Part shown: positions 51,433 to 60,370 of the stretch, one piece after another
How the letters are laid out: each line of letters opens with the position of its first letter
Position numbering within the stretch: the stretch's first letter is position 1
NCBI GenBank assembly: GCA_040385825.1
Contig: JAZKGQ010000009.1
Coordinates: 62,001-126,000, forward strand
Reading direction: 5' to 3'
DNA from: JANNNF01 sp040385825
GTDB taxonomy: Bacteria; Pseudomonadota; Alphaproteobacteria; Rhodobacterales; Rhodobacteraceae
Length of the DNA: 64,000 nucleotides
Made by a program: the position numbers and the translations under genes
The notes under the pieces: model-generated
Told to the model about the DNA's origin: nothing
What the model saw: the letters and a program-made list of their open reading frames with translations, nothing else
Databases searched by the model: none

Positions 51433-53361
51433 ATGCCGAACGCCAATCTGCCGCTGTGGTCCGAGGTTCTGGAAAAGATCGCCCTCGGGGCCACCGACGA
51501 TGCCATGGCCCCGCTGACCGCTGCCCTGTGCGACGCGCTGGATGCCCCGCCCGAGGCGATGGACCGTTTGCAGCGCCAGCTTGCCGGCCTTGCCCGGAAC
51601 GTCCGCGATGCGGGCCTTGCGGAACGCGGGCTGAACCTGCTGATCGACACCACGCATGATCTGTCCAGCACCCTGTCGCTGCAGGATCTGCTGCGCACCA
51701 TCGTCAGCCGGGCGCGCAGCCTTGTGGCGGCGAATATCGCCTGGCTGACCATTCTGGACGAAGACGACAGCGTGTTTCGCATGGTGGCCGCGGAAGGCCA
51801 TCTGTCACCGGCCACGGCAGAAATGACCAGCCGGTTTGAATATGGCGCGGTCAGCCTGATAATGAAGACCAAAAGCTTTTTCGACACGCAGGATTATCTG
51901 GCCGATCAGCGGTTCCGCCATATGCCGGAACTGGATCAGGCGTTTCGGGCCGAAAAGATCATGTCGCTGGCAGGGTTTCCGATCCTGTCCGAAGGCAAGG
52001 TGCAGGGGCTGCTGTTCGTGGCCGACCGCTATGGGCGCAAACTGTCGGGGCGCGAAATCTCGGTTCTGGGGTCATTCGCGCTGCATGCCGGGGCGGCGAT
52101 GCGCAACGCCCGCGCCTTTACCCTGCTGTCGGACGCGCTGGCCGAGGCAGACCGCACCCGCGCGGCACTGATCGACCATATCCAGCGGGTAGAGGCATCG
52201 GCCGCCGCGCATGACGAAATGACATCGCTGCTGGCGCGCGGGGCCGACCTGCCGGTGTTCATGCAGCGGATGGCAAATCAGATCGACGGGGCCATCCTGC
52301 TGGTTGACGGGGCGCAGGCGGTGCGCGAGGAATTTGCCTCGGCGGCCTATCAGGGGCATCTGGCGGGCGATCTGCGCGAAGGGCGGATGGACCCGGCGCT
52401 GCTGCTGTCCGGCATTGCGAAATCGCGGCAGTCGGGGCGGTCGGTCGTGCTGCTGGATCAGGGCGATGAACGCTGTCTGGCGATTGCGCTGCATGGCGGC
52501 AGCGGCGGGCAGGGCGGGCGGGGGGAAAGCCTGATCGTCTGCCATCGCGGCAGTCTGGACGCCATAGACATCCGCAATCTGGAACGCAGCACCGTGGCGC
52601 TGTCGATTGCCAAACTCTGGACGGAAAGGCGCGAAACCGAAAAGCTGATCGCGACCTCGACCCTGCTGCGCCACCTGATCCTGGTGAACCCGCCCGATCT
52701 GTCCACTCTGTCGGCCATCCGCGACCGGCTGGCGCTGCGGTCGGATCAGCCGGTGCAACTTGCGCTGATTGCGGTGACCGGACTGGACCGCGCGGCACAG
52801 ACCGAAATGGTCCGCACGGCGGCGGCGCGGCTGAACCTGCTGGTCGATCTGGTCGATGACACCTACCTTGCCATCGGGCCGGAAGATCCTGTGCGCAGTC
52901 TGGTCGACCGGCTGGCGCGGCAGTCCGGCGTAGGGGGTATCCTGTCGGACCCGTTCACCGACATGGCGCAGACGGCGGCGCAATATGCGCGGCTGGAACA
53001 GGCGCTGCGGGTGCTGCAAAAGATGGGGCGGCTGGGCCGGTTTCTGGCGCAGCGCGAGGTGAACCTGTTCGCCAGGCTGTTCGAGGGCGGCGATGCGGGG
53101 CGGATCGCCCGCTATGCCCGCGAAACCCTGTCGCGGATCGAAGACCGCGACCCCCGGCAGAAGACCCGGCTGAAGCAGACCCTGCTGTGTTTCTTTGACT
53201 GCCAGTACAATATCGCCCGCACGGCGGAGACATTGGGCATCCACATCAACACGGTCCGCCAGCGGCTGGACACCCTGCGCGACATCACCGGCGGCTGGGA
53301 TGATCCGGTGGCCGCGCTGGAACTGCATGTCGCGCTGCGGCTGGACGAGATCATGGGCTAG
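51433..53361 (+). CDS. GAF-domain regulator with PucR/CdaR C-terminal HTH
   Basis: 642 residues. An N-terminal helical region precedes a GAF sensor domain (about 75-230; NIAWLTILDEDDSVFRMVA, FPILSEGKVQGLLFVADRYG). A central region of unknown fold (about 270-520) follows, and the C-terminus has the PucR-type helix-turn-helix (CQYNIARTAETLGIHINTV). The usual PucR N-terminal purine domain is absent. It is divergent from the dehydrogenase/thiolase pair and probably controls it. The stop TAG is the end of a MITE-like repeat. A GAGG ribosome site precedes the ATG. Confidence 0.87.
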   Translation: MPNANLPLWSEVLEKIALGATDDAMAPLTAALCDALDAPPEAMDRLQRQLAGLARNVRDAGLAERGLNLLIDTTHDLSSTLSLQDLLRTIVSRARSLVAANIAWLTILDEDDSVFRMVAAEGHLSPATAEMTSRFEYGAVSLIMKTKSFFDTQDYLADQRFRHMPELDQAFRAEKIMSLAGFPILSEGKVQGLLFVADRYGRKLSGREISVLGSFALHAGAAMRNARAFTLLSDALAEADRTRAALIDHIQRVEASAAAHDEMTSLLARGADLPVFMQRMANQIDGAILLVDGAQAVREEFASAAYQGHLAGDLREGRMDPALLLSGIAKSRQSGRSVVLLDQGDERCLAIALHGGSGGQGGRGESLIVCHRGSLDAIDIRNLERSTVALSIAKLWTERRETEKLIATSTLLRHLILVNPPDLSTLSAIRDRLALRSDQPVQLALIAVTGLDRAAQTEMVRTAAARLNLLVDLVDDTYLAIGPEDPVRSLVDRLARQSGVGGILSDPFTDMAQTAAQYARLEQALRVLQKMGRLGRFLAQREVNLFARLFEGGDAGRIARYARETLSRIEDRDPRQKTRLKQTLLCFFDCQYNIARTAETLGIHINTVRQRLDTLRDITGGWDDPVAALELHVALRLDEIMG

Positions 53362-53686
53362 AGTAGGACAACCCTTACTGAACCAACCCTTTTCCGCCCG
53401 GAATCAAGCGCGAAGCGCGCCGGGCAATGCCCGCCTCCCGGCCCGGCCACGGGCCGGGCGTTCTTCGCGGAAATCGTCCACTGGACGATTTCTGATTGCT
53501 CATCACCCCCCTCGGGCGGGCATTCCTCAACGTCACCAGCAGAAAATCCGTGGGAGAAATTGACCCATAAACCGCGTAGAACCAGCGTTGCTTGCCCACC
53601 CGGCGGTCGGGCATTGCCCTCTCGTCGGGCTGCTTGATAGGCACGCTGGAAAACAGGCCCGGTCCATCAAACGTCATCCCGCTCTA
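53359..53686 (-). repeat. MITE-like repeat, copy 2
   Basis: 328 bp between two convergent genes, matching 6388-6651 in inverted orientation. It is bounded by TA and has imperfect terminal inverted repeats: TAGAGTAGGACAACCC at the left, and TAGAGCGGGATGAC read inward from the right. The left TAG stops the regulator gene and the right TAG (on the minus strand, 53684-53686) stops the ABC ATPase gene. It carries about 66 extra bases compared with copy 1, including a perfect 11-bp palindrome (53470-53492). The TA boundaries recall IS630/mariner-type nonautonomous elements. The conserved reading frame inside is probably chance. Confidence 0.75.
53470..53492. repeat. Perfect palindrome inside MITE-like copy 2
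   Basis: GAAATCGTCCA (53470-53480), one base, then TGGACGATTTC (53482-53492). It is absent from copy 1. Next to it lies another stem (GCCCGGCC-ACG-GGCCGGGC, about 53440-53458). Between convergent genes such stems may stop transcription in both directions. Confidence 0.6.
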
Positions 53687-55171
53687 ATGAATCGCCGCGT
53701 GCAGGATCTTTTCGGCGCTGGCCTCGGCGCGGGTGAATTCGGCGGCGATGGTGCCGCTTTTGGCGACCAGAATCCGGTCGGACAGATCAAGGATTTCTGG
53801 CAGATAGGATGAGATCAGCACGACCCCCGCGCCGCCTTCCGCAAAGGCGCGGATGATCTGGCGGATTTCGGCAATCGCCCCGACATCCACCCCGCGCGTG
53901 GGTTCGTCAAAGATCACCAGCCTGGGGTTTTGCGCCAGCGATTTGGCGATCACCACCTTTTGCTGATTGCCACCCGACAGATGGATCACCGGCTGCCCCT
54001 CGCTGATCCGGCGGATCGACAACCTGTCAGACCAATCCCGCGCCACAGCGGCCATGCGCGCCAGAGGCGCAATCGCGCGGCCCCGGCCAAACTTGGCCAG
54101 CCAGCCCAGCCCGATGTTGTCACCCACCGACAGGCTGTCGAACATGCCGTCCAGCTTGCGGTCCTCGCTGACATAGGCGATGCCGTCGCGCACGGCTTGG
54201 GCGGGCAGGGCATAGCGCACTTCGCGCCCGTCAAGCCAGATGCGCCCGCCGCCAAAGTTGCGTTTGGTGTGGCCCATGATCACGCGCGCCACCTCGGACC
54301 GGCCCGACCCGATCAGCCCGGCGATGCCGGTCACCTCGCCGGGGAACACCGAAAAGGACATGTTGTTGACCATGTTGCCCATGCGGATGTTTTCCACCCG
54401 CAGGATCGGAACGCCAGACCGGCGCAGGGCAGGGGCGGCGGTCTGCACCGCCAGATCCTGCCCGACCATGTGGTGGATCAGACTGCCCCGGTCAAACCCC
54501 GCCGCAGGCCCGGTGGTGATCAGCCGCCCGTTGCGCAGCACCGAAATCCGGTCGGCATGGGTCAGGGCCTCTTCCAGCGCGTGGCTGATGAAGATCATCG
54601 CCACGCCCCGCTGTTGCAGCGTCTTCATCAGGTCAAACAGATGCGCGGTTTCTTCGGGGGTCAGGGCGGCGGTGGGTTCGTCCAGAATGATCACCCGCGC
54701 GTCGTTCAGCACGGCGCGGGCAATCTCGACCATCTGCCGTTTGGCCGCCGACAGCGACCCTGCAAGCTGCTGCGGATCGACGTTGAAGTTCAGCCGCTGC
54801 AACACCTGCCGCGCGGCATTGCGCACCCCGCGCACCGAGTTGAACGCCCGTTCGCGGCCCAGCACCATGTTCTGCGCCACGGTCAGTTGCGGCACCAGAC
54901 TGGTTTCCTGATAGACCATCGAGATGCCCAGCCGGGTCGCATCCTTGGGCGCGGTCAGCGAAACCGCGCGGCCGTCGATGAACAGGCGGCCCTGCGAGGG
55001 CGCGATCACCCCGGCAATCAGCTTGCACAGGGTCGATTTCCCGGCGCCGTTTTCACCCGCCAATGCGTGAATCTCGCCGGGGTACAGGTCGAAATCGGCG
55101 GCTTCCAGCGCCGATATGCCGCCGTATTTCTTGGTGACGCCGGACAGGCGGACAAGGGGCTGTTGGGTCAT
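53684..55171 (-). CDS. Sugar-type ABC importer ATPase, RbsA/MglA-like
   Basis: 495 residues with two ABC domains. The first has Walker A GENGAGKST, signature LSAAKRQMVEIARAV and Walker B VIILDEPTAAL. The second has a degenerate Walker A (GLIGSGRSEVAR) and signature LSGGNQQKVVIAKSL. This is the normal RbsA/MglA pattern in which only the first site is fully catalytic. It starts within the stop of the beta-propeller gene (four-base overlap) and ends the operon. Its stop codon TAG is formed by the end of the adjacent repeat. Confidence 0.92.
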   Translation of the reverse strand: MTQQPLVRLSGVTKKYGGISALEAADFDLYPGEIHALAGENGAGKSTLCKLIAGVIAPSQGRLFIDGRAVSLTAPKDATRLGISMVYQETSLVPQLTVAQNMVLGRERAFNSVRGVRNAARQVLQRLNFNVDPQQLAGSLSAAKRQMVEIARAVLNDARVIILDEPTAALTPEETAHLFDLMKTLQQRGVAMIFISHALEEALTHADRISVLRNGRLITTGPAAGFDRGSLIHHMVGQDLAVQTAAPALRRSGVPILRVENIRMGNMVNNMSFSVFPGEVTGIAGLIGSGRSEVARVIMGHTKRNFGGGRIWLDGREVRYALPAQAVRDGIAYVSEDRKLDGMFDSLSVGDNIGLGWLAKFGRGRAIAPLARMAAVARDWSDRLSIRRISEGQPVIHLSGGNQQKVVIAKSLAQNPRLVIFDEPTRGVDVGAIAEIRQIIRAFAEGGAGVVLISSYLPEILDLSDRILVAKSGTIAAEFTRAEASAEKILHAAIH

Positions 55172-56178
55172 GCGGCACCAAGGTTCAGAATTTCGCCGCT
55201 GGCACGGCTGAGCGCGATCAGATCACCGTTCCAGTCGCAGACATCGCTGATCGCATGGCGCAGCCCGTTGGCACGGGAATGGGCGGACCCGGTGGGCATC
55301 AGCGTGGCGTCCAGCTCGATCACCAGCCCATAGGAAAATGACGGTGCCCAAGGCTTGATCGCCCCGTGCAGCCGCGTGGCCCCCAGAGTGATCGGCAGAT
55401 CATGCGCGAAGCCGGGGCTGGTGCGCGGGGCGATCCAGTGCTGCGGGGCGATGCTGTCTTTCATCAGCCGCACGAAGGCAGGCTCGGTTTTCAGAAACTC
55501 GATCAGCGGATCGCGGCGGGACAGGCAGGCCAGCGCATAGCCCCGCGCCGTTCTGCACAACCGCCCGGCATAGCCGGGCAAACCCGCCAGCCGCACCTTG
55601 CCCGTGGCATCGACAATCCGGGCGCGGTCCAGTTCGGTGATCAGCAGGGATTGCCCTTCGGCGACCATCCCCATCGGGCAATGCAGCCCTTGGGCGATCT
55701 GGCGCGCCTCTCCGCCTGCGCGGATGCCCAGAACCTGCCCCCGCGCCACATCATCCCAAGGGGCCAGCGACAGGATCGGCTGATCCGGGCCATAGCCGGG
55801 GTCGACCACGGCCAGTTCATCCCCGGACAGAAACAAAAGGTCGGCGATGCTGCGCGCCTGCGGGGCGGGCCAAGGCACCTGGTCGCCCGCCTCCAGCACC
55901 GCCAGCTCTGTGCCAAGGCCAACGGCGACCCGGTCCCCGTGGCTGGCCAGTGCGGTGACGGCGGTGTCAAAGCGGTGCCAGACCTGCGGCGCATCGCCCC
56001 ATCTGGTCAGCCGCAGCACATTCTGCCCCGATGATACCAGCAGCGCGCCGTCGGCCAGGCACATCGCCTGCGGCGATGGCACGGCGATGGCCGGCGCCCT
56101 GTCCAGCCGGTCGTTCGGCCCAAGCGCGCCTTCCAGCGTCAGGGCGGGCGGGGCGGTGATCTTGCGGCGAAAGAACAT
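55168..56178 (-). CDS. Strictosidine-synthase-like beta-propeller protein
   Basis: 336 residues, no signal peptide, probably cytoplasmic. It has the six-bladed propeller pattern of the strictosidine synthase/SMP-30 superfamily. The stretch GLPGYAGRLCRTARGYALA, then RRDPLIEF and a Pro-x-x-x-Arg-x-Met-Lys turn, repeats the pattern in the propeller half of the next gene upstream (GLPGYPDNINRASDGGYW, RNPVID). So it is a divergent copy of that half. Superfamily members are lactonases, esterases or hydrolases. Key metal ligands are not certain here. It lies 3 bp from the fusion gene. Confidence 0.7.
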   Translation of the reverse strand: MFFRRKITAPPALTLEGALGPNDRLDRAPAIAVPSPQAMCLADGALLVSSGQNVLRLTRWGDAPQVWHRFDTAVTALASHGDRVAVGLGTELAVLEAGDQVPWPAPQARSIADLLFLSGDELAVVDPGYGPDQPILSLAPWDDVARGQVLGIRAGGEARQIAQGLHCPMGMVAEGQSLLITELDRARIVDATGKVRLAGLPGYAGRLCRTARGYALACLSRRDPLIEFLKTEPAFVRLMKDSIAPQHWIAPRTSPGFAHDLPITLGATRLHGAIKPWAPSFSYGLVIELDATLMPTGSAHSRANGLRHAISDVCDWNGDLIALSRASGEILNLGAA

Positions 56179-56181
56179 GGC

Positions 56182-58311
56182 CTACCCCTTTGCCCGATAG
56201 CTGCCCGCACCGGTCCAGCCCGCATCCGCCCCCGGCAGGTCCAGCCGACCGATCTTGTCATTGGTCACGCCGCCCAGATACAGCGCGCCTTTGTGCTCGC
56301 GCATCGAGGTGATCATGTACAACGGCCCGTCCGGGGCATCCCACAGCGCCTGCACGATCGCCCCTGCCGCATCCAGTTTCAGCACGCCGCCGATGTTGAG
56401 GTTGCCAAACAGCCAGTTGGTCGGCGGCACCTGTTTCGACATCCGCCGCCGCACCCCCGGCAGGGTCATCGCGGCGTCGATCACCGGGTTGCGCATGCCG
56501 GCCAGCGCAACCCAATAGCCGCCATCCGACGCGCGGTTGATGTTGTCAGGGTATCCCGGCAGGCCGGACAGGAACACCCGTGGCCCCGCCGCCAGATTGG
56601 CCAGATCAAAGATCAGGATCGAACAGGCCCAGGTGCTGGCGACCAGCAGATATTTGCCGTCATGGGTGACGCAGACCCCGTTCGGAAAGATCAGGTTGTC
56701 GCAGACCGTCCGTGTCTTGCCGCTGCGCGGATCATGGCTGATCAGCCGCCCGTTGGGCCGGGCCTCCAGCAGATCCATCCCCCAGTTTTCAATGTCATGG
56801 CGTTTGCTGGCATCGGTGAAATAGATCACCCCATCGGGGGCAATTTCCAGATCGTCGGCCATGCGGATGGCGGTGTCGTCCTGCACCGAAAACAGGCTGC
56901 GGCTGGTCTGGTCGGTCAGCAGCGCAACCTCGCCCGCCATCGTCACCCGCACCAGCCCCATGCCCGCCACGCAGGCCACGATGCGGCCCGCCGCATCGAA
57001 CGCCAGACCCAGCGGGCGGCCGCCGATCTTGGCCAGTTCGGACACCTGGATGAAATCGGGGGCCGCCAGCCGCAGGATGCGGCCATCGCGCGTGCCGCAA
57101 TACAGGTTCCCCGCATCGTCCAGCAGCACATCTTCCGGCCCGTCCACCCGGCCTGCGCCCAGAACGGTGGCCGCGGCCAGCGCCGGGGCAATCTGATCCG
57201 GCATCATCCCGTCCATGCCCTGCACCGGGGCCACCCGCAGCGCCACCGGGTCCAGATAGCTGGAGGCCAGCAAGCGGTGGCGGTTCTTGCGGAACCGCAC
57301 GTCGATGGCAAGGATGACAAGGATGATCGACCCCATGGCAAGCTGCACGAAATCGCCGCGATAGCCGGAATTCACCATCACGTTGTTCAGGATGTAGATG
57401 GTCGCAAAGCCCAGAAGGACCGACACCACCGCCCCGCGCCCCGGCACAAAGCCGCCAAGGCCGACGACAAGGGCGGTCAGCACGAAAAACTCCATCCCGA
57501 TGCCGGTATCGGCGGCGATGCTGTTCTGTCGGGCGGCAAACAGGAACCCGGCAATGCCGACGATCAGGCCTGCCAGCGCATAGGCGGCAAAGATCGTGCG
57601 CCTGACCCCGATGCCGCCGTTGCGGGCGGCCTTGCGGTTGCCGCCGACCGCCAGAATGTGCCAGCCGAACCGCGTCTGGCGAAACATCACGAACACCAGC
57701 ACCGCCACCACGGCCAGCACCCAGAACCCGATGGGCAGGGTCAGCACCCGTTCAAACCCGACCCAGTCCCACAGATCATCCATCCGCGCGCTGGACGCGA
57801 TGTCCACCAATTGCGCCTGCGAGGCGAGGGTGAAAATCCCCCGCACGGTGATCATGGTGCCAAGCGTGGTCAGCAGCGCGCCACAGCCGATGAACCCGGC
57901 CAGCACGCCGTTGACCATGCCGACCAGCAGCCCGCTGCCCATGCTCAGCGCCAGAACGGCGGGCACCGGCAAGCCAAGGATGTGAAAGCCGTACAGCGCC
58001 ACAAAGGCCGACATGGCAAAACTGGACCCCACCGACAGGTCCAGCCCGCCGACCGCCACCACGATCAGCATGGCCAGGATCACCAGCCCGCCATCCGCCG
58101 AATATTGCGCCAGATTGCGCAGGTTCGATGCCGCGAAATAGCCGTCGGTGGCGATCACGATGCCGATGACCGTGGCTGACAGGGCCAGAAACGGGATGAT
58201 GCTTTCCACCCCGCCCCTGGACAGCACGTCCGACAGGATGCGGCGGGGCGACAGCACCAGTCGCGGCACAGGCTGGCGGGGCAAGCTGTTGAAATCTGTG
58301 CGGGTGGTCAC
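56182..58311 (-). CDS. RbsC-like permease fused to a beta-propeller domain
   Basis: 709 residues from GTG 58311; an upstream ATG (58422) would run into the binding-protein gene and is rejected. The first half (about 30-345) is an RbsC-like permease with about ten membrane segments (VVAVGGLDLSVGSSFAMSA, GGNRKAARNGGIG). The second half (about 365-705) is a strictosidine-synthase-like/SMP-30 propeller (GPEDVLLDDAGNLYCGTRDG, FPNGVCVTHDGKYLLVAST, GLPGYPDNINR). In RbsC-type permeases the C-terminus is cytoplasmic, so the propeller should sit at the inner mouth of the channel and may act on the substrate as it enters. That is inference. Confidence 0.85.
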   Translation of the reverse strand: MTTRTDFNSLPRQPVPRLVLSPRRILSDVLSRGGVESIIPFLALSATVIGIVIATDGYFAASNLRNLAQYSADGGLVILAMLIVVAVGGLDLSVGSSFAMSAFVALYGFHILGLPVPAVLALSMGSGLLVGMVNGVLAGFIGCGALLTTLGTMITVRGIFTLASQAQLVDIASSARMDDLWDWVGFERVLTLPIGFWVLAVVAVLVFVMFRQTRFGWHILAVGGNRKAARNGGIGVRRTIFAAYALAGLIVGIAGFLFAARQNSIAADTGIGMEFFVLTALVVGLGGFVPGRGAVVSVLLGFATIYILNNVMVNSGYRGDFVQLAMGSIILVILAIDVRFRKNRHRLLASSYLDPVALRVAPVQGMDGMMPDQIAPALAAATVLGAGRVDGPEDVLLDDAGNLYCGTRDGRILRLAAPDFIQVSELAKIGGRPLGLAFDAAGRIVACVAGMGLVRVTMAGEVALLTDQTSRSLFSVQDDTAIRMADDLEIAPDGVIYFTDASKRHDIENWGMDLLEARPNGRLISHDPRSGKTRTVCDNLIFPNGVCVTHDGKYLLVASTWACSILIFDLANLAAGPRVFLSGLPGYPDNINRASDGGYWVALAGMRNPVIDAAMTLPGVRRRMSKQVPPTNWLFGNLNIGGVLKLDAAGAIVQALWDAPDGPLYMITSMREHKGALYLGGVTNDKIGRLDLPGADAGWTGAGSYRAKG

Positions 58312-58353
58312 GGGGTTTCCATCGTCTGGGGAAGGGCGGGCAAACTTGGGCAG

Positions 58354-58377
58354 GGCGGGGCCGGTCGCGGCCCCGCC
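58354..58377 (-). terminator. Stem-loop after the binding-protein gene
   Basis: GGCGGGGCC (58354-58362) pairs perfectly with GGCCCCGCC (58369-58377) around a six-base loop, just after the stop of the binding-protein gene. A partial terminator or mRNA stabiliser is likely, as at 44309-44338. Confidence 0.55.
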
Positions 58378-58384
58378 GCTTCGG

Positions 58385-59353
58385 TCAGGGCTTGAAGCAC
58401 AGGCTGGCGTCATAGCCATCACCGGCCTTGATCACCTTCAGCGGCGAGTCCACCACCATCATCGATCCGTCCGCCGTCGCCACGCCCTGCAAGATCAGGT
58501 CGATCATCGTGGCGGCATCGCGGCCCTGCCCATCGGCATCATAGCTCCATTCGCGGTCCAGGATGCCATCCTCGATCGCCTTGCAGGCCACGTCATCGCC
58601 GCCCCCGGTGGCATAGACCAGCACCTGATCTGCCAGCCCCGCATCCTGCACCGCCTTGCCGGCCCCCATGGTATGCACATCCCAATGGCCAAAGATCGCG
58701 CAGAGGTCGGGGTTCTGCTGCAACACGGTTGCGGTGATCTGGCGGGCCTTTTCCGGATCCCAGTCAGACGCCTGATTGGACACCACCTCGATTTCGGGGC
58801 TTTCGGCGAACACCTTGAAGGCGGCTTCGTTCATGATCACGCTGTCGGCGGCGGTCAACTGCCCCGGAATGATCGCAACCTTGCCCGACTTGCCGCTGCC
58901 TGCACCGCATTCCTTGACGATGTCCTCGGCAATCTCGCGGCCGATCCTGTCCCAGTTGGCGCCGACAAAGGCGGTTGATGGCTGGTTCGATTGCAGGTTC
59001 ATCTGCACGACCTTGATGCCCTCGGCCTCGGCCTGCTTGATCTGGCGCGCCAGCAGTTGCACCGTGGGGTTGTGCACCACCAACACATCGGGCTTTTCCG
59101 AAATCGCCGATGCCAGCAGTTCCGACATGACCCCGGTGTTGAAGGCTGCATCCTTGATGTCGATGGTATAGCCGCCCAGTTCGGCATGTTCGCGCATGCG
59201 TTTGACCCAGGCCTCGGTCAGCGAAATGCCCATGGTGATCGGCACGAAGATCACCTTCTTGCCGGCGGTCTTGCTTTGGGCCAGCGCGGCGCCCCCAAAG
59301 GCAACGCTTGCAGCCAGTGTCAGGCCAAGCAGCCACTTGTTGAAGTTCAGCAT
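58385..59353 (-). CDS. Sugar-type ABC importer binding protein, RbsB-like
   Basis: 322 residues. A signal peptide (1-26, ending ALAQ) is followed by a type I periplasmic binding fold (KKVIFVPITMGISLTEAWVK, VLVVHNPTVQLLARQIK, ATGGGDDVACKAIEDG). Ligands in this family are sugars, polyols or sugar acids. GAGGAGG lies just before the ATG. It lies between the two permease genes, which with the ATPase make a complete importer. Confidence 0.9.
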   Translation of the reverse strand: MLNFNKWLLGLTLAASVAFGGAALAQSKTAGKKVIFVPITMGISLTEAWVKRMREHAELGGYTIDIKDAAFNTGVMSELLASAISEKPDVLVVHNPTVQLLARQIKQAEAEGIKVVQMNLQSNQPSTAFVGANWDRIGREIAEDIVKECGAGSGKSGKVAIIPGQLTAADSVIMNEAAFKVFAESPEIEVVSNQASDWDPEKARQITATVLQQNPDLCAIFGHWDVHTMGAGKAVQDAGLADQVLVYATGGGDDVACKAIEDGILDREWSYDADGQGRDAATMIDLILQGVATADGSMMVVDSPLKVIKAGDGYDASLCFKP

Positions 59354-59383
59354 GGTTTCCTCCTCCTCTGTTTTTGTCGTTTG

Positions 59384-60370
59384 TTACAGATCGCCGACCG
59401 TGTCGGTTTCGGTGTCGCGCGGGTTCAGGTAATTGTCGGTCACGATGGCAATGATCAGCACCACGCCTTTCAGCATGTCCTGGACCTGCGTGGTCAGGTT
59501 CAGTAGGGTCATCCCGTTGCGCAGCACCGCGACCAGCACGATGCCGACCAGAATGTTGCGCATGCCGCCGCGCCCGCCGCGCAGGGGGATGCCGCCCAGC
59601 ACCACCACAAGGATCACCTCGAACAGCAGGCTGCCGCTGGTGACGGAGCGGAAATCGACCGTGCCGCTGGCCGCCGCCGACACCAGCCCGGCCAACAGCG
59701 CGGTCAGCGCGGCATAAACATAGATCAGCAGGGTTGTCGTGCGCACCGGCAACCCTGACAGCCGGGCGGCGGCAAAATTGTCGCCCATGGCATAGGTCAC
59801 CCGCCCCGCCGTGGTATGGCGCAGCAACAGCCAGCTCAGCCCGAAAACCGCCATGGCAAGGACCACCGGCACCCCCACCCCCGGCACCAGATCGGCCGAC
59901 AGCAGCCGCACGGTGGGGTCGGTGGCGGGCAGCAGCAGAAACTCGCCCTGCAACAGCCCGAACCGGAATGCCCCGGCGATCACCATGGCGGTGGCCAGCG
60001 TGGCCAGCATGGCCGGAATTTCGGCATAGGCGATCAGCCAGCCGTTCAGCAGCCCGACCCCGACCATCGCCAGCCCCGCCAGCCCGAAGGCCGCCCAACC
60101 CGGCAGCCCGCCGGCAATCAGCATCCCGAACGTGGCCGCCCCTGAAACCATCGCCGCCACCTGCGACAGATCCAGCCCGCGTGACAGGATCACCACCCCC
60201 ATCCCGCAGGCAAGGATCAGCAGCGCCGCCGAGTTCGATGCGGCCACGCTGAGGTTACCCCAACTGGCAAAGCCCTGCACGGTGGCGGAAAACACCGCCA
60301 ACAGCGCCACGGTGACGCCCATCACGACATATTCCAGCAGGCTGCCCTTGCGGCCCCTTTCCTTAGCCAT
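59384..60370 (-). CDS. RbsC-like ABC importer permease
   Basis: 328 residues with about ten membrane segments and the RbsC-type loops (GVVILSRGLDLSQVAAMVSG, MGDNFAAARLSGLPV). This permease has no propeller. With the fused permease at 56182 it probably makes a heterodimeric channel. The start overlaps the BKACE stop by 8 bp. Confidence 0.9.
   Translation of the reverse strand: MAKERGRKGSLLEYVVMGVTVALLAVFSATVQGFASWGNLSVAASNSAALLILACGMGVVILSRGLDLSQVAAMVSGAATFGMLIAGGLPGWAAFGLAGLAMVGVGLLNGWLIAYAEIPAMLATLATAMVIAGAFRFGLLQGEFLLLPATDPTVRLLSADLVPGVGVPVVLAMAVFGLSWLLLRHTTAGRVTYAMGDNFAAARLSGLPVRTTTLLIYVYAALTALLAGLVSAAASGTVDFRSVTSGSLLFEVILVVVLGGIPLRGGRGGMRNILVGIVLVAVLRNGMTLLNLTTQVQDMLKGVVLIIAIVTDNYLNPRDTETDTVGDL

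Noticed and set aside
58312..58422. Longer start for the permease-propeller fusion at ATG 58422.
   Set aside because: It runs through the stem-loop into the binding-protein gene; GTG 58311 gives a normal permease N-terminus.
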